A DNA stretch of 53,875 bases from Candidatus Epulonipiscium fishelsonii (GCA_001983455.1 LJDB01000026.1:1-53875); one strand, 5' to 3'; shown: positions 16,978-26,441, numbered from the stretch's first letter. Notes: generated by a model not told the origin, from the sequence alone. Translations and numbers: made by a program.

Positions 16978-18642
16978 ATGAAATTATTAAAAATATTACT
17001 ATGTTTTACCATATTTAGCACTTTAAGTCAAAATATATATGCAAAACCATCAGAACCAGTATCAAGTTCAAAAAGAACTAGTACATATACTATGGAATGT
17101 GATTTGAAAAAAACATATTATGTAGGAGATCATATTGAACCTGATATATTTAGATATATTGTGTATGATCCAACGGGCGAGGACATTACAGACAGCAAAA
17201 AGCTAGACGTAGAAGCAGACTTTGATGAGTTAGATAATATGAAGACAGGCACCTATGAAGTCACCTATATAATTAAATTTGATGGAAAAGTTGTAGAAAT
17301 TAAAACTTATACTCTTAGAGTAGTTTCTAAAGAATTAATATATGCAGATACTATTGAATTTACAGTAGGAGAGAGGCTAACTTTAATGGACGGAGTTGAA
17401 CTTGAAGATGGTCTATATTTAAATCAAGTAACGACTAAACACGATATTCCTATAAAGGTTGATAAGGACGGCAATGAATATGCTGAAACAGTTGGGTCAT
17501 ATGACGTTGAATATTATGTTACGGGACAAGTTGATCCCTTTATTAGGAGGGTTATAATTACTGCACCTTCTGGAAGAGAAGTTCCTGAAATTAATAATAT
17601 TGCTTCCGCAACTACAATAAATATTGAATTGGGTGAACAACTAGATTTAAAAAAATATATTACAATTGAAGATGATGCTCCAATTGATTGGGATGAAGTT
17701 AGAGTATATTGCCTAGGGTTATCTTCAAATCTTATACCAACAGCCTATGGGGTATACGATTTGGGTATTACTTATACTGATGAAGATAGAAATTCGGGAA
17801 GAATTGATTTAAAATTGAGAGTAAAACCAGATACCATAAGTTTAGTTCACATACCCAATACAGCAAGTGAATTTAGAAGCTATATTTCAAACTTAAATCA
17901 TGAACAGCATACGGATTTACTAGCGACTTTAGAGTATAATTTGCCTTTTTATGCAAGCGATATACATGACACACCACTAAATCCGGATGTGTTTGCATTT
18001 GATGATTTTAATGATGATTTTTTTATGCTAAGAGCCAGACCTTTAAATACTAGTTATTTATCAATAGTCAAAAAGATGGAATTTATAGAAGTTATTCCAT
18101 GGTTTTTAGACACGAAAGATCATTGGGCAGAAGCTGCAATTTATTATGTAGCTGAGAGAAATTTAATGGAAAATGATGTAATAGAGTTTTTTCCTGATAA
18201 TGAAGTTAGTTTGAATGAAGCAATTGAATATATTGCTAGAGTTGCATTTTATAATGACGCTAAAATAGTTAGAAATAAAATGGATATTCAACATTTGCTT
18301 GCACCAGTGCAGTACTATGAGTTTTATCATGATTTTGGGCACTATTATTCAATTACTAGTCCAATTTCAGATGTTCCTTATATAAATTGGTATAGTTTAT
18401 TTGAGGGCATAACAAGACAACAAATGGCAGACTTAATTGCTCCTGTTCTTACTAGTCAAGATTATTACTGGGGAAATAACTATCATAGCTTTTCTGATAA
18501 TTCATCTGAAAGTGTTGAAATTTTAGCAAGCTATGGTTTTTATAGAGGACTTTTAAATACTGAATTTTATGGAAATTCTCTTATAACACGTGGTGAACTT
18601 GCAGTTATGCTTATGAGATTAGACCAATTACTAGGAAGCTAA
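16978..18642 (+). CDS. Secreted surface protein with Ig-like and SLH-like domains
   Basis: A 554-residue exported protein. Residues 1-22 form a Sec signal peptide ending in YAKP. Residues about 35-285 comprise three repeated beta-rich segments of bacterial Ig-like character (each with a TYEV, SYDV or VYDL strand). The C-terminal 180 residues contain S-layer-homology-like units: DHWAEAAIYY near 381, a degenerate second and ITRGELAVMLMRLD near 537. SLH domains attach proteins to secondary cell-wall polymers. The Ig/SLH make-up suggests a cell-surface adhesin or wall protein; no enzyme domain seen. AAAGGAA precedes the ATG, and it is transcribed alone. Confidence 0.75.
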   Translation: MKLLKILLCFTIFSTLSQNIYAKPSEPVSSSKRTSTYTMECDLKKTYYVGDHIEPDIFRYIVYDPTGEDITDSKKLDVEADFDELDNMKTGTYEVTYIIKFDGKVVEIKTYTLRVVSKELIYADTIEFTVGERLTLMDGVELEDGLYLNQVTTKHDIPIKVDKDGNEYAETVGSYDVEYYVTGQVDPFIRRVIITAPSGREVPEINNIASATTINIELGEQLDLKKYITIEDDAPIDWDEVRVYCLGLSSNLIPTAYGVYDLGITYTDEDRNSGRIDLKLRVKPDTISLVHIPNTASEFRSYISNLNHEQHTDLLATLEYNLPFYASDIHDTPLNPDVFAFDDFNDDFFMLRARPLNTSYLSIVKKMEFIEVIPWFLDTKDHWAEAAIYYVAERNLMENDVIEFFPDNEVSLNEAIEYIARVAFYNDAKIVRNKMDIQHLLAPVQYYEFYHDFGHYYSITSPISDVPYINWYSLFEGITRQQMADLIAPVLTSQDYYWGNNYHSFSDNSSESVEILASYGFYRGLLNTEFYGNSLITRGELAVMLMRLDQLLGS

Positions 18643-18661
18643 TATAATGAAATAAATATAA

Positions 18662-18691
18662 AATAAGGCGAACATATGTGTTCGCCTTATT
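18662..18691. terminator. Bidirectional terminator between convergent genes
   Basis: AATAAGGCGAACA (18662-18674) pairs with TGTTCGCCTTATT (18679-18691). It lies between the stop of the surface-protein gene (plus) and the stop of the FGGY kinase (minus) and can serve both. Confidence 0.85.
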
Positions 18692-20241
18692 TATATTACT
18701 TTAATAGCTTCTTTTTCAATACATACTCCACGTTTATAATTTGCCATAAATTTATTAAATCCTGCTACATCTTCAGGATCTGGATATACAACAGAGGCTT
18801 TAAACTTATCATTAAATATATTGTCTAAAAAGTCTCTTAAACTTATGTTATCTTTATGTTTCATATATGATGCTAATAATGCAATGCCCCAGGCACCACC
18901 TTCAGAAGCAGTTTGCATCACTTCAGCAGGAACATTGAGAGCAGCAGCTAAAATTTGTTGACCAACACCTTCTGTTTTAAAGAAACCACCATGCCCCAGT
19001 ATTTTTTCTAATTTAATGTTTTCTTTATTAACTAGTAAATCTGTTCCTATACGAATAGCACCTAAAGTTGTAAATAAGTGGGTTCGCATAAAATTAGCTA
19101 AATTGAAACTACTATTTGGATTTCTTACAAACAAAGGTCTGCCCTCTTCGCACTCTGTAATATGTTCTCCTGAGAGATAGCAATATGATAACATTCCAGA
19201 ACAATCTTTATCTCCTAAAAGAGCCATATTATAAAGTTTGTTATAAATTTCATTAATATCTATATCCATTCCCATACACTCAGAATATTCTCTGAATATA
19301 TTTATCCATGCATTTAAATCAGAGGTACAATTATTACAATGTATCATTGCAACCATATCTCCAACAGGGGTTGTAACTATATCAACTTCTTTGTAATAAG
19401 TAGAAAGAGATTTCTCTAGAACAATCATAGAAAAAATAGAAGTTCCCATAGAAATATTGCCAGTCCTTTGGGTAATACTATTAGTTGCAACCATACCAGT
19501 ACCTGCGTCACCCTCTGGAGGACACATTGGAATTCCTGATAATAAGTCGCCATCTTCATCTAATAATTTTGCCCCTTCAGCTGTTAAAGATCCAGCATTT
19601 GCACCAGCAACTAATACAGTAGGAAGGATGTTCTCTAGATGGAAATTATATTTTGCATTAAACTTTTCTATCATTGTAGCATCAAATTTTTTAGTAGTGT
19701 CATTAATAGGGAACATTCCAGAAGCTTCCCCAACACCTAATACTTTTTGGCCAGTCAATCTCCAATGAACGTATCCTGCTAATGTTGTAAAGAAATCTAT
19801 ATCTTTAACATGCTCTTCATTTAGTTGCATAGCATGTTTAAGATGAGCAATACTCCATCTTTGAGGAATGTTAAACTGGAATAATTCGCTTAATTCCTCA
19901 GCTGCTTTTTCAGTTATAGTATTTCTCCAAGTTCTAAAAGGAACCAATGGGTTTCCTTCTTTATCAAATGGCAAATATCCATGCATCATACCACTTATTC
20001 CGATTGCACTATAGGTGGTTGGTATATCATTATATAATTTTTTTATGTTAAATTTTAAGTCTTTATATGCAAGTTTTAATCCTTTCCAAACCTCATCTAA
20101 ACTATATGTCCAAATTCCATCTATTAATTTGTTTTCCCAAGTATGGCTACCTGTTGCAATTGGCTCATTATTTTCATTAACTAATACGGCTTTAATACGT
20201 GTTGATCCAAACTCTATACCTAGTGCCATTTTTTCAAACAT
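18691..20241 (-). CDS. FGGY-family carbohydrate kinase
   Basis: A 516-residue kinase of the FGGY superfamily (xylulokinase, ribulokinase, glycerol kinase relatives). The N-terminal phosphate loop is [23 protein letters not shown] near residue 84, PEGDAGTGM and GNISMGTS near 235-265 and the C-terminal [12 protein letters not shown] (ATP/sugar-binding) are also present. Substrate cannot be read from sequence. It lies 80 bases downstream of tctA on the same strand, so it may phosphorylate a compound imported by the tripartite transporter, such as a sugar acid or polyol. ATG start with AAAAAAGGAGC upstream; an internal Met5 is less well placed. Confidence 0.85.
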   Translation of the reverse strand: MFEKMALGIEFGSTRIKAVLVNENNEPIATGSHTWENKLIDGIWTYSLDEVWKGLKLAYKDLKFNIKKLYNDIPTTYSAIGISGMMHGYLPFDKEGNPLVPFRTWRNTITEKAAEELSELFQFNIPQRWSIAHLKHAMQLNEEHVKDIDFFTTLAGYVHWRLTGQKVLGVGEASGMFPINDTTKKFDATMIEKFNAKYNFHLENILPTVLVAGANAGSLTAEGAKLLDEDGDLLSGIPMCPPEGDAGTGMVATNSITQRTGNISMGTSIFSMIVLEKSLSTYYKEVDIVTTPVGDMVAMIHCNNCTSDLNAWINIFREYSECMGMDIDINEIYNKLYNMALLGDKDCSGMLSYCYLSGEHITECEEGRPLFVRNPNSSFNLANFMRTHLFTTLGAIRIGTDLLVNKENIKLEKILGHGGFFKTEGVGQQILAAALNVPAEVMQTASEGGAWGIALLASYMKHKDNISLRDFLDNIFNDKFKASVVYPDPEDVAGFNKFMANYKRGVCIEKEAIKVI

Positions 20242-20321
20242 ATATACGCTCCTTTTTTAGATATAATAATAGGGACGATTAAAATTCGCCCCTATATTAA
20301 ATCTATAATTGTTTATTAAAA

Positions 20322-22235
20322 TTAATCATTATATCTATCAATTAATTCACCATTTGCATTATATAATTCAGCAGGATCGCTTTCCTTATCATTCCAAATG
20401 CCTCTACCTACAAGCCAATGCAAAGTTATATCAGGATTTCTGCCTTGGTCTCCTATAGAAATTGTAGTATCTGGTTGGATGATAGTTTCAGAGAATGTGT
20501 ATTTTTGCCCACCTGTTACAGATAAAATGTACCATCCAGATAAATTAATAGGTTTATTTGTAATATTTTTTATCTCTATTCGTTCATCTTTCTTATTTAA
20601 CAGAGTTATAATTACTGTTTGCGAAACATCTGACTCTGATGCAGGAGTTTTTTCAGGTACATTTGATTGAGTTGTATCTTCTGAAATTTCTGGATGGTGA
20701 GAATGTATTTCATCCATTTCGTCCATTTGTTCATCACTTAGTTTGCTAACTCTTTTGTTAAGTCTAATTAATGAAACTAGAAGAATAACAGTTAGTATCA
20801 ATATTCCTAGTGTAATTGGTTTTTTAAAGAATATAAAGATATCATTGTCATAACTCATCATACTTGTTACAAAGTTCATTTCCATAATATCTGCAAGTAT
20901 CATTCCAAGCATAAGCGGTATGACAGAGAAATCTAGTAATACAAATAAATAGCTTATCACCAAAAGTGCAGCTGTAATTATAAGCTCTTTTGTGTTACCA
21001 GTAGCGGCAAAAGCCCCTGCAAAACAGAAAAGTATAATAACTGGTGCAAGATAAGTATATTTAACTTGAACAATTTTAGCAACTGCTCTAGTGCAAATCG
21101 CTCCAACAAAGATTAAAAGGATATTTGCAACAAGAGTTCCTAAGATAATGCTATATGCAATTTCACCTTGTTTTGTAAACATAGTTGGACCAGGTTGAAT
21201 TCCATGCAATATGAAAGCTCCAAGAAGTAATGCAGTAACTCCATCCCCAGGTATACCTAATGTTAAAAGTGGTATCATAGCAGAACCAACAACTGCATTG
21301 TTACTTGCTTCAGCTGCTGCAACTCCTTCTAGACTACCTTTTCCAAAGTCCTGTGGACGTTTTGACGCACGACGAACTTCGTTATAACATAAAAATTGTG
21401 CAACTCCTCCACCAACTCCAGGCATAGCACCAATGATTGACGCTATTGTTGATGAACGAAAACATGCTGGAACAATAGATTTTGCTTCTTTCATAGTAAG
21501 CCCTGTATGGTCTATCTTTGAAATTTCTTCGAGATTGCCATCAGAAACCATATAGTCTCGCATTTTTAATACAACTTGTGTTAGTGCAATAAATGCTATC
21601 ATAGCTGGAACCATGTCTATACCAAACTTCAACGTATCTGTGTCAAAAGTAAAACGTCTAACTCCTGTTACTGCGTCTGCTCCAATACAAGCAATAAATA
21701 TTCCTAAAAGTCCAGATATAACACCTTTTGCTAAGTTATCTCCACTAACACCTGCAAGAAGAGAAATACCTAAAATTGCTAGTGCAAAATATTCGGTTGA
21801 AGCAAAGCTTGCTACAAGTTTTGTAATTAATGATGAAAATAACAATAAGATTAAAGCTGAAAAAATCCCTCCAAATACAGAAGCAAATAAAGATGTATCA
21901 AGAACTTTTTTTACTTTGCCTTGTTGTGCAAGAGGATATCCGTCAAAAGTTGTTACTATTGCGGAGTTTGTTCCTGGTGAATTTAGGAGAATAGCACTAA
22001 TTGAGCCACCATACATTCCTCCTACATATACAGAAAGAAGTGAAATTATAGCTGTGTCTGGAGATGAAAATGTATATGTTAAGGGTAACAATAAAATTAT
22101 CCCTAAAGTTACGCTAAGTCCAGGAATACACCCTACTATTATCCCTAACAGCAATCCACCTAAAATAACGGCCATATTTGTAAAACTAAATACTTGCCCT
22201 AAAGCTACCATAACCATATCTAAGTCGCCCATCAT
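20322..22235 (-). CDS. tctA: TctA-type transporter subunit with C-terminal lamin-tail domain
   Basis: The large membrane subunit of a tripartite tricarboxylate transporter, about 637 residues against the usual 500. Residues 1 to about 490 form the multi-helix TctA core (GIIVGCIPGLSVTLG and GIPGDGVTALLLGAF motifs). After the last helix come a basic patch, an acidic Ser/Thr/Pro-rich linker with HSHH, and then about 95 residues with the lamin-tail (LTD) pattern: RIEIKNITNKPINLSGW, a TF...I.PDTTISIG strand pair and AELYNANGELID. I know of no TctA with an LTD. Start: an upstream TTG is possible, but ATG at 22235 or 22232, right after the tctB stop and GGGGGGTG, fits better. Confidence 0.9.
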   Translation of the reverse strand: MMGDLDMVMVALGQVFSFTNMAVILGGLLLGIIVGCIPGLSVTLGIILLLPLTYTFSSPDTAIISLLSVYVGGMYGGSISAILLNSPGTNSAIVTTFDGYPLAQQGKVKKVLDTSLFASVFGGIFSALILLLFSSLITKLVASFASTEYFALAILGISLLAGVSGDNLAKGVISGLLGIFIACIGADAVTGVRRFTFDTDTLKFGIDMVPAMIAFIALTQVVLKMRDYMVSDGNLEEISKIDHTGLTMKEAKSIVPACFRSSTIASIIGAMPGVGGGVAQFLCYNEVRRASKRPQDFGKGSLEGVAAAEASNNAVVGSAMIPLLTLGIPGDGVTALLLGAFILHGIQPGPTMFTKQGEIAYSIILGTLVANILLIFVGAICTRAVAKIVQVKYTYLAPVIILFCFAGAFAATGNTKELIITAALLVISYLFVLLDFSVIPLMLGMILADIMEMNFVTSMMSYDNDIFIFFKKPITLGILILTVILLVSLIRLNKRVSKLSDEQMDEMDEIHSHHPEISEDTTQSNVPEKTPASESDVSQTVIITLLNKKDERIEIKNITNKPINLSGWYILSVTGGQKYTFSETIIQPDTTISIGDQGRNPDITLHWLVGRGIWNDKESDPAELYNANGELIDRYND

Positions 22236-22236
22236 T

Positions 22237-22689
22237 TCACCCCCCAAATCCTGGTAAAGAAATATTTAACACTGATTTAAATAGATAGAATATTGCTATT
22301 GCTGCTAAAATTGTAAATATGTAGATAAATGGTTTTCGTTCACCAACATAAAACAGCATAATAGGAAATATTATACATGAAGCTAGTATAAATCCTATAT
22401 TCAATGTAAGTACTACAAATATACATAACAATGCAATTATAATAATTGCTGGTAATTCAAATTTAATATTAAATTCATAGATTTTTTCTTTCTTAAATAC
22501 TAAACTTTGAATAATTAAAGCTATTGAACCTATAAGCATTCCTATTATTGCAAATGATGGTAAAATTCTTGGACTTGGTGCACCAGAATTAAACATTGGA
22601 AGTGGCACTTGTTCAGGTAGTACGATAAGTAGTATGGCACTAAATAAACCCATGATTATTCCAGTCCATAAGTTAGTTTTAATTTTCAT
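22237..22689 (-). CDS. tctB: TctB-type small membrane subunit
   Basis: A 150-residue protein with four predicted membrane helices, the small integral subunit of the tripartite tricarboxylate transporter, lying in the canonical C-B-A order. The start is placed at ATG 22689 because AGAAGGGGG precedes it. A longer open frame from 22773 would add 28 residues, but these are only the translated 42-bp dispersed repeat and have no ribosome-binding site. The stop codon touches the tctA start, so the two are translationally coupled. Confidence 0.85.
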   Translation of the reverse strand: MKIKTNLWTGIIMGLFSAILLIVLPEQVPLPMFNSGAPSPRILPSFAIIGMLIGSIALIIQSLVFKKEKIYEFNIKFELPAIIIIALLCIFVVLTLNIGFILASCIIFPIMLFYVGERKPFIYIFTILAAIAIFYLFKSVLNISLPGFGG

Positions 22690-22713
22690 TTTGTTCCCCC
22701 TTCTTATGACCCA

Positions 22714-22801
22714 AATAACAGATTTAGTCACGTTGCTCCTAAATCCGTTATCACGAATAACAGATTTAGTCACGTTGTTCTTAAATCCGTTATCACGAAT
22801 A
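22714..22801 (-). repeat. Dispersed hairpin repeat, two tandem copies D1 and D2
   Basis: Two units with a 42-bp period (starting at 22714 and 22756), each containing ACAGATTTAGTCACGTTG and TAAATCCGTTATCACGAA in plus-strand reading. They sit in the tctC-tctB gap, immediately upstream of the tctB ribosome-binding site. In RNA each can fold into a hairpin, which might affect relative expression of tctC and tctB. Confidence 0.85.
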
Positions 22802-22867
22802 AAAATTTATTAATGGATTAAGAAATAAAGCATCTTAATCCATAGTGTTTTCTTTATAGTTTCTTAT

Positions 22868-23920
22868 TTATTGAAGTGTTTCAAAAGCTTTTTTGGCAAT
22901 TAATGCTCCATCTTCAAGGTAGCTAACAGCATCTGCTCCATAAGCTTCTTTTTGATTAAGCATAATTTCGGCAATCCAATCACTATATTCAGGTGAAGCC
23001 CAAACAGCTTTTGTGATATCTTCAATTTCTTTTATCCATTCTTCTGATGCTCCTGTACGAGTTGCAATAAATCCTCCTGCTGGAAGAATATATTGTGCAT
23101 AATCTACATTTGCATTTAGTGCTGGATGCTTATCTTCTCCAGCTACAGAAGGAACTTCCATTTTATTTCCATCAGGACCAGTAAATCCATCAAATGAAGT
23201 TTCACTAAATGCTAAAAGAGGTATTAAAGTACCAGCTTCAACCTCTTCTGAAGCAGCTTGAGTAGTTCCAACAAATACATCAACTTCTCCGTCTGTTAAA
23301 GCTTTTTTCTGACTTGCTCCTCCATCATATGGCACAACCATAAGATTTCCACCTTCTTCAGCAATTAATGAACCTAGAGCAAGATGTGGATCTGAAAGTG
23401 GATTTCCACCAGACATTTTTATGTTGCTATCTTTTGATTGAGCAAGCATCTTTTCTACAGTGTCTCCTGGCTCTGCATATAAAATCCAAGTTCTATCATC
23501 AATTAATCCTACTGGTGTAATTTTACTTCTGTCAAAGTCAACAATTTCTGTTCCATATTCTACCCCTAGGTCATGGCGATAGATTACTCCAAATCCATAG
23601 ATTAAAAGATCAGTTGTTGATTCATCTAATTCTGTATAATATGTAGCTGCAGCAAATCCATCTCCACCTGTTTTATTTTCCACAATAAAGTTTTTATCTG
23701 GAAAAAGATCTCCTGCGACAAGTGCGTATTTTCTTGCAATTAAGTCTGCTGTCCCTCCAACTCCATATGGACAAATGATTTTAATAGTGCCACTATCATC
23801 ATTTGATGAGTTACTTTTTGAAGTGCTTGATGAAGTACTTGTTTCTTCTGTGCCTCCACAACCTGCTAGTGATAAACTCATTACACTCATCATTAATAAT
23901 GCCATAAACTTCCTACCCAT
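22868..23920 (-). CDS. tctC: TctC-type substrate-binding lipoprotein
   Basis: A 350-residue extracellular solute-binding protein of the tripartite tricarboxylate family. The signal peptide ends in the lipobox SLAGC, so Cys21 is lipidated and anchors it to the membrane; a Ser/Thr-rich linker (residues 24-43) follows. The binding domain begins TIKIICPYGVGGTADL and has VENKTGGDG, both typical of TctC/Bug proteins. First gene of the tctCBA-kinase run. AGGAGGTATAATT gives a strong ribosome-binding site. Relatives bind citrate, other di- and tricarboxylates or small aromatics; the ligand here is unknown. Confidence 0.92.
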   Translation of the reverse strand: MGRKFMALLMMSVMSLSLAGCGGTEETSTSSSTSKSNSSNDDSGTIKIICPYGVGGTADLIARKYALVAGDLFPDKNFIVENKTGGDGFAAATYYTELDESTTDLLIYGFGVIYRHDLGVEYGTEIVDFDRSKITPVGLIDDRTWILYAEPGDTVEKMLAQSKDSNIKMSGGNPLSDPHLALGSLIAEEGGNLMVVPYDGGASQKKALTDGEVDVFVGTTQAASEEVEAGTLIPLLAFSETSFDGFTGPDGNKMEVPSVAGEDKHPALNANVDYAQYILPAGGFIATRTGASEEWIKEIEDITKAVWASPEYSDWIAEIMLNQKEAYGADAVSYLEDGALIAKKAFETLQ

Positions 23921-24385
23921 AATTATACCTCCTGAAATTCTTATTGCATTTTTTTAAAGTCATAATATTACTTATATCTATATTGTAACATATTATTTAA
24001 CGTAAATCTATTTTAATTTTTATATATAAATTTAGTTGAAAAATAATTATATTTTTTGAGATATCACATAAGACAATATAAATACCTCACAACATAATTT
24101 TAGAAACATGTAATTTATGAACAAATTTCATATCATATTGCAATTATAATCAATTTATATAATTAATTCACAGTCATATTTTTTTAAAATTCGTTATTTA
24201 TAAATTAATTATTAAAGAAAAGATTGCTAATCTTTTTGTATAAAAGAACGTCCCATTTACTTATTTAATTAAAAGAGTTATTTAAGAATTATTAATAAGC
24301 TTTTGCAATTCAGGGTTCACTAACCTTGAAAACTTATATATATAATTTTATAATAAATTTAAAATTATATATTGGAGGTTGGCAA
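23921..24385. other. 465-base divergent intergenic region (tctC / gpsA)
   Basis: No credible protein gene. It must hold the promoters of tctC (minus) and gpsA (plus). A compact hairpin AAAAGATT-gct-AATCTTTT with a T-run (24217-24237) looks like a small terminator that could act in either direction, although no gene ends nearby; a short untranslated RNA is possible. An open frame extends gpsA upstream to a TTG at 24326, but it lacks a ribosome-binding site. Confidence 0.5.
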
Positions 24386-25372
24386 ATGATAAGTATATTA
24401 GGTGCAGGAAGTTGGGGATTAGCGTTATCTTTAATTTTGTTAGAAAAAGGAAATGAAGTAACTGTATGGTGTCATGATGAAAAAGAAAAGGAAGAAATTT
24501 TACTTTACAGAGAAAATAAACGATGTTTGCCAAATATAAAATTACCCTTAGAACTAAAGTTTACTACTTCAATGGAACAAGCAATAAAAGGTGCTGAAAT
24601 AGTTATTTTTGCAGTTCCATCAATGGCAATACGTGCGGTTGCTAAACAAGTTAAAAACTTTATTAGTAAAGAAGCAATTATTATAAATGTCTCAAAAGGT
24701 ATAGAAAAAGAAACAAATTATTTATTGTCTGAAGTAATAAATGAAGAATTACCAAACAGACTGGCGGTCTTATCTGGGCCAAGCCATGCTGAAGAAGTAG
24801 CTCGACAAATACCTACAACAGTTGTAGCTACTTCTTTATCTATACAAGTAGCCAAAGAAATCCAAGAATTATTTATGACCAATTATTTTAGGGTGTATAC
24901 TAGTACTGATTTAATTGGAGTGGAAATTGGTGGGGCACTAAAAAATGTTATTGCACTGGCAATTGGGGTTATTGATGGGGTCGGATATGGTGATAATACT
25001 AAAGCTGCTGTGATGACACGTGGCATGGCTGAAATATGTAGATTGGGTATTGCAATGGGAGGTAAAGCCGAAACATTTGCCGGTCTAACAGGAATGGGAG
25101 ATCTTATTGTTACTTGTACTAGTAAACACAGTCGTAACAGAAGATGCGGTGAATTAATAGGCCAAGGCTATAGTATTAAGGACGCTATAAAAAAGGTTAA
25201 TATGGTTGTTGAAGGCATCACAACAGCATACGGTGCATATGCACTTATGAAAAAATATAATGTTGAAATGCCAATACTAGAGGCAATATATGACGGATTA
25301 GAAAATGACAACTTCTCATCAGATGTTATAGAGAAACTGATGAACAGAGAAAAAAAGATGGAAAATGTATAA
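24386..25372 (+). CDS. gpsA: NAD(P)-dependent glycerol-3-phosphate dehydrogenase
   Basis: A 328-residue cytosolic dehydrogenase that reduces dihydroxyacetone phosphate to sn-glycerol 3-phosphate for phospholipid synthesis. The dinucleotide fold begins MISILGAGSWGLALS; GALKNVIALAIGVIDG with the catalytic Lys (about residue 189) and the MTRGMAEI and GLTGMGDL segments are family signatures. Start set at ATG 24386 by the upstream GGAGG (24373-24377) and by alignment to the usual GpsA N terminus. Often found next to plsY and der in Clostridia, which are not here. Confidence 0.95.
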   Translation: MISILGAGSWGLALSLILLEKGNEVTVWCHDEKEKEEILLYRENKRCLPNIKLPLELKFTTSMEQAIKGAEIVIFAVPSMAIRAVAKQVKNFISKEAIIINVSKGIEKETNYLLSEVINEELPNRLAVLSGPSHAEEVARQIPTTVVATSLSIQVAKEIQELFMTNYFRVYTSTDLIGVEIGGALKNVIALAIGVIDGVGYGDNTKAAVMTRGMAEICRLGIAMGGKAETFAGLTGMGDLIVTCTSKHSRNRRCGELIGQGYSIKDAIKKVNMVVEGITTAYGAYALMKKYNVEMPILEAIYDGLENDNFSSDVIEKLMNREKKMENV

Positions 25373-25397
25373 AAACTAGAGATTGATTAGCAACCTT

Positions 25398-25428
25398 AAG
25401 AAAAGGCTAAAGGTCTTTTCTTCTTTTA
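25398..25428 (+). terminator. Terminator after gpsA
   Basis: AAGAAAAG (25398-25405) pairs with CTTTTCTT (25415-25422) and a T-rich tail follows. Confidence 0.6.
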
Positions 25429-25452
25429 AATTTTATAAAAGGAGTTGTAGGA

Positions 25453-26247
25453 ATGAATTACGCAGAAATAAATTCTAAAGTAATTGATAGTTGGGTTAAA
25501 GATGGATGGGAATGGGGCAAACCAATTAATCTAGATACTTATAAAAATGCATTAAATGGCAATTGGAATGTATTTTTAACTCCAACAAAGCCTGTTCCAC
25601 ATGAATGGTTTGGCAATCTGAAAGGCAAGAAAATCTTAGGGCTTGCTTCTGGGGGAGCACAGCAAATGCCGATATTTGTTGCTGCTGGTGCCGACGCTAC
25701 AGTGCTAGACTATTCAGATGCTCAATTAAAATCTGAAGAAGATTTTGCAAATTTAGCAGGATACACAATAACAAAAGAAAATACTAGACATTCTTCTACG
25801 TTGCCAAATATAAATATCATTAAAGCAGACATGACTCAAAGACTACCGTTTAGTGACGAAAGTTTTGAGATAATTTTTCATCCAGTTTCAAACTGTTATG
25901 TTGAAGATGTTTATTCTATTTGGAAAGAATGTTATAGAATTTTGAAAAAAGGTGGTATATTACTTTCTGGCTTAGATAATGGAATAAACTTCATTGTGGA
26001 TATGGACGAGGATGAAACAAAAATTACACAAAAACTACCTTTTAATCCAATGAATGATATAGAATTGTATGAAAAATCAATAAAAAACAACTGGGGAATT
26101 CAATTTTCACACACAATTGAAGAACAAATTGGAGGACAATTAAAGGCAGGATTTAAATTAGCCGATATCTATAGTGACACCAATGGACTAGGATATCTAC
26201 ATGATTTAAATATTGCTACGTTTTATGCAACAAAATCTATCAAATAA
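25453..26247 (+). CDS. Class I SAM-dependent methyltransferase
   Basis: A 264-residue methyltransferase of the UbiE/YcgJ-like type 11 group. Motif I is ILGLASGGAQQ (about residues 60-70), with Asp of VLDYSD as the SAM-ribose ligand, RLPFSDESFEII (motif II region) and ILKKGGILL (motif III) in order. A Trp-rich N-terminal extension (residues 1-40) precedes the fold. The methyl acceptor is unknown and neighbours give no clue. AAAGGAG precedes the ATG. Its stop codon overlaps a degenerate copy of the dispersed repeat. Confidence 0.82.
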   Translation: MNYAEINSKVIDSWVKDGWEWGKPINLDTYKNALNGNWNVFLTPTKPVPHEWFGNLKGKKILGLASGGAQQMPIFVAAGADATVLDYSDAQLKSEEDFANLAGYTITKENTRHSSTLPNINIIKADMTQRLPFSDESFEIIFHPVSNCYVEDVYSIWKECYRILKKGGILLSGLDNGINFIVDMDEDETKITQKLPFNPMNDIELYEKSIKNNWGIQFSHTIEEQIGGQLKAGFKLADIYSDTNGLGYLHDLNIATFYATKSIK

Positions 26248-26270
26248 CAGTCACGTTGTTCGTGAATAAA
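26243..26270 (-). repeat. Dispersed repeat, internally deleted copy E
   Basis: AATAACAGTCACGTTG then TTCGTGAATAAA joins the two outer ends of the 42-bp family unit with the middle missing. It overlaps the methyltransferase stop codon, so a repeat insertion or deletion may have set the present C terminus. Confidence 0.65.
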
Positions 26271-26291
26271 AAAATAGAAAGAAGGGATATT

Positions 26292-26441
26292 ATGTGGTTC
26301 ATAAAAAAAAAGAAGCAATCACCACCTGCTCCCGAAAAAAAACAAATAAATCCTCCTGCTAAACCTCCTTTAAAAACAAATTTTTCAGATGAACAAATGG
26401 CGAAAGCTATAAGCTTCATCTTACATATGGAGGATGAGTAG
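26292..26441 (+). CDS. Small proline/lysine-rich protein, 49 aa
   Basis: A short gene with an AAGAAGG ribosome-binding site, ATG at 26292 and a strong terminator after it. The protein starts MWFIKKKKQSPPAPEKK, has a Pro/Lys-rich middle and an acidic amphipathic end (FSDEQMAKAISFILHMEDE). I recognise no family. Translation signals plus terminator argue that it is real. The basic aromatic N terminus could bind membrane and the C-terminal helix could bind a partner; both are guesses. Confidence 0.6.
   Translation: MWFIKKKKQSPPAPEKKQINPPAKPPLKTNFSDEQMAKAISFILHMEDE

Noticed and set aside
21613..22257. 214-codon plus-strand frame opposite tctA
   Set aside because: Antisense shadow of tctA; the protein is low-complexity and lacks a start context.
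22690..22773. N-terminal 28-residue extension of TctB
   Set aside because: Encoded by the dispersed repeat, and the ribosome-binding site points to ATG 22689.
24217..24237. Small RNA gene in the tctC-gpsA gap
   Set aside because: Only a short hairpin with a T-run is visible; no promoter or conserved structure supports a gene.
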